The notes under the pieces are model-generated. The model ran no database searches and was not told the DNA's origin. It saw only the letters and a list, made by a program, of their open reading frames with translations. Below, in pieces: positions 57,121 through 57,944 of a DNA stretch of 57,944 nt (position 1 is the first letter of the stretch; every line of letters begins with the position of its first letter). Source of the stretch: Agrobacterium sp. a22-2. GTDB lineage: Bacteria; Pseudomonadota; Alphaproteobacteria; Rhizobiales; Rhizobiaceae. Made by a program: the position numbers and the translations under genes. The DNA is taken from the NCBI RefSeq assembly GCF_012276985.1, contig NZ_JAAXMM010000022.1, positions 1 through 57,944 on the forward strand. Reading direction: 5' to 3'.

Positions 57121-57944
57121 ATGCTGACCGAGCAGCGCAAGGCGCTTATTCTCGCGGCCCTTCAAAGCCGCGGCCAGGCGGTGGCCAAGGATCTGGCGGC
57201 CGAGCTTGGCGTGTCGGAGGACACAATCCGCCGCGACATGCGCGACATGGCGGCCGCCGGGCTGTTGAAGCGGGTGCATGGTGGCGCCCTGCCGCTCTCG
57301 CCCGACCTGCCGGATCTCAGCGCCCGCCGCAACCTTTCGTCCGACGTCAAATCGGCGTTGGGGGCGAAGGCGGCAAGCCTGATCCAGCCGGGGCAGATGG
57401 TGTTTCTCGACGGCGGCACGACGACGGCGCAAATCGCCCGCCATTTGCCTCGCGATATCGCGCTCACCGTCGCCACCCACAGCCCGACGATTGCCGCCGA
57501 GTTCGAGCATCACGCCCACATCGAGGTGATCCTGATCGGAGGGCGGCTCTACAAGCATTCGATGGTCTCGGTCGGAGCGGCGGCGATGACAGCCATCGAC
57601 GCGCTGCGGCCGGACCTGTTCTTCCTCGGCGTGACGGCGGTGCATGCCGTGCACGGGCTGTCGACCGGCGATTTCGAGGAGGCGGCGATCAAGCGGCATA
57701 TTTCAGAGGCCAGCGCCGAGACCTACCTGACGGTGACGACAGACAAACTCGACCGCCTGTCGCCCTGCCGGATCATGGCCCTGGACAAGCTGTCGGGCCT
57801 GATCGTGCCGGCGGATACCGACGAGGACGTGCTGGCGCCCTATCGGGCGAGAGCGGCAGGGCGCCACCATGCACCCGCTTCAACAGCCCGGCGGCCGCCA
57901 TGTCGCGCATGTCGCGGCGGATTGTGTCCTCCGACACGCCAAGC
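57121..57944 (+). CDS. DeoR/GlpR family regulator, 3' end disrupted by the window-end inversion
   Basis: Open to the last base. HTH: AKDLAAELGVSEDTIRRDMR then DMAAAGLLKRVHGGALP. Sensor domain: LDGGTTTAQIARHL, VTDKLDRLSPCRIMALDKLS. DeoR regulators bind phosphorylated sugars. About 240 residues are genuine; from 57843 the frame continues only because an inverted copy of 57204-57305 follows, so the true C-terminus is missing. Normal length would be about 250. Confidence 0.85.
   Translation, partial: MLTEQRKALILAALQSRGQAVAKDLAAELGVSEDTIRRDMRDMAAAGLLKRVHGGALPLSPDLPDLSARRNLSSDVKSALGAKAASLIQPGQMVFLDGGTTTAQIARHLPRDIALTVATHSPTIAAEFEHHAHIEVILIGGRLYKHSMVSVGAAAMTAIDALRPDLFFLGVTAVHAVHGLSTGDFEEAAIKRHISEASAETYLTVTTDKLDRLSPCRIMALDKLSGLIVPADTDEDVLAPYRARAAGRHHAPASTARRPPCRACRGGLCPPTRQ
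57204..57305. repeat. Internal arm of the 102-bp inverted repeat
   Basis: Identical, base by base, to the reverse complement of 57843-57944. It lies in the HTH-coding part of the DeoR gene. This arm is the natural copy, since the reading frame is intact here. Confidence 0.95.
57843..57944. repeat. Terminal arm of the 102-bp inverted repeat (probable assembly artefact)
   Basis: Exact reverse complement of 57204-57305, running to the last base of the window. It breaks the DeoR gene near its normal end. Foldback copies of this kind at a sequence end usually come from chimeric amplification or assembly rather than biology. Confidence 0.95.

Overview
The window is high-GC alphaproteobacterial DNA, most likely from a member of the Rhizobiaceae (Rhizobium, Agrobacterium, Allorhizobium and relatives). 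The main pointers are a MucR/Ros zinc-finger regulator, an actP-hmrR-copZ copper locus, a seven-gene Mrp/Pha cation antiporter operon, ohr/ohrR, a TIGR03808-type Tat-exported repeat protein, DUF1491, DUF2336, DUF5330 and DUF6456 genes, and several copies of RIME-like palindromic intergenic repeats. Species level cannot be settled by reading alone. The window behaves like a whole assembly contig: base 1 lies inside a dispersed repeat, and the last 102 bases are an exact reverse-complement copy of positions 57204-57305.

Layout. 1-5.4 kb: a Dabb protein, a GH19 phage-type lysin, a 43-residue ORF, an RcGTA-type large terminase with no portal or capsid genes after it, a coiled-coil companion gene behind an intrinsic terminator, then an AT-rich patch with a HEPN-like orphan. 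5.4-9.2 kb: an AhpD-like protein and the copper efflux locus (copZ, hmrR, actP) with two MerR-type promoters. 9.2-13.1 kb: two tandem sulfotransferase-like genes, sufE, ynfA, a DUF5330 gene. 13.5-20.2 kb: a sensor kinase overlapping a peptidoglycan-binding protein, a soluble chemoreceptor, DUF1491, DUF2336 (CtrA-like boxes upstream) and a small unknown. 20.7-29.8 kb: an RTX protein, DUF1254/DUF1214/PBP1A, YcgN, a TPR-sulfotransferase, DUF6456 plus a DnaA-domain-IV-like HTH gene, and mucR. 30.2-36.5 kb: mnhABCDEFG, with a palindromic repeat between A and B.

37-45.4 kb: msrB, a DUF3052-like gene, VOC/DUF1579/DUF899 genes beside a MarR gene, a Xre-RES toxin-antitoxin pair, ohr/ohrR and two L,D-transpeptidases. 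45.5-57.9 kb: an EmrB-type MFS pump with a divergent MarR regulator, a highly structured intergenic region, a Tat-exported beta-helix protein, an RHH antitoxin whose ParE partner has an amber codon, DUF2087, GST, KTSC, a membrane protein, VOC, a LysR/MBL/PNPOx group, DUF4406 and a DeoR regulator cut off by the inverted end.

Functional themes are stress and envelope physiology: copper, organic peroxide and drug efflux, methionine sulfoxide repair, Na+/H+ homeostasis and cell-wall crosslinking, each with its own local regulator. Small selfish modules (two TA loci, a phage/GTA relic, palindromic repeats) are interspersed. I saw no single large undescribed system. The best leads are the orphan GTA terminase with a terminator in the adjacent leader, the paired sulfotransferases, the probable leaderless MarR promoter, the structured segment at 47.8-48.0 kb and the 3'-UTR/sRNA candidate at 12.5-12.7 kb. 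No tRNA, rRNA or CRISPR array was found.
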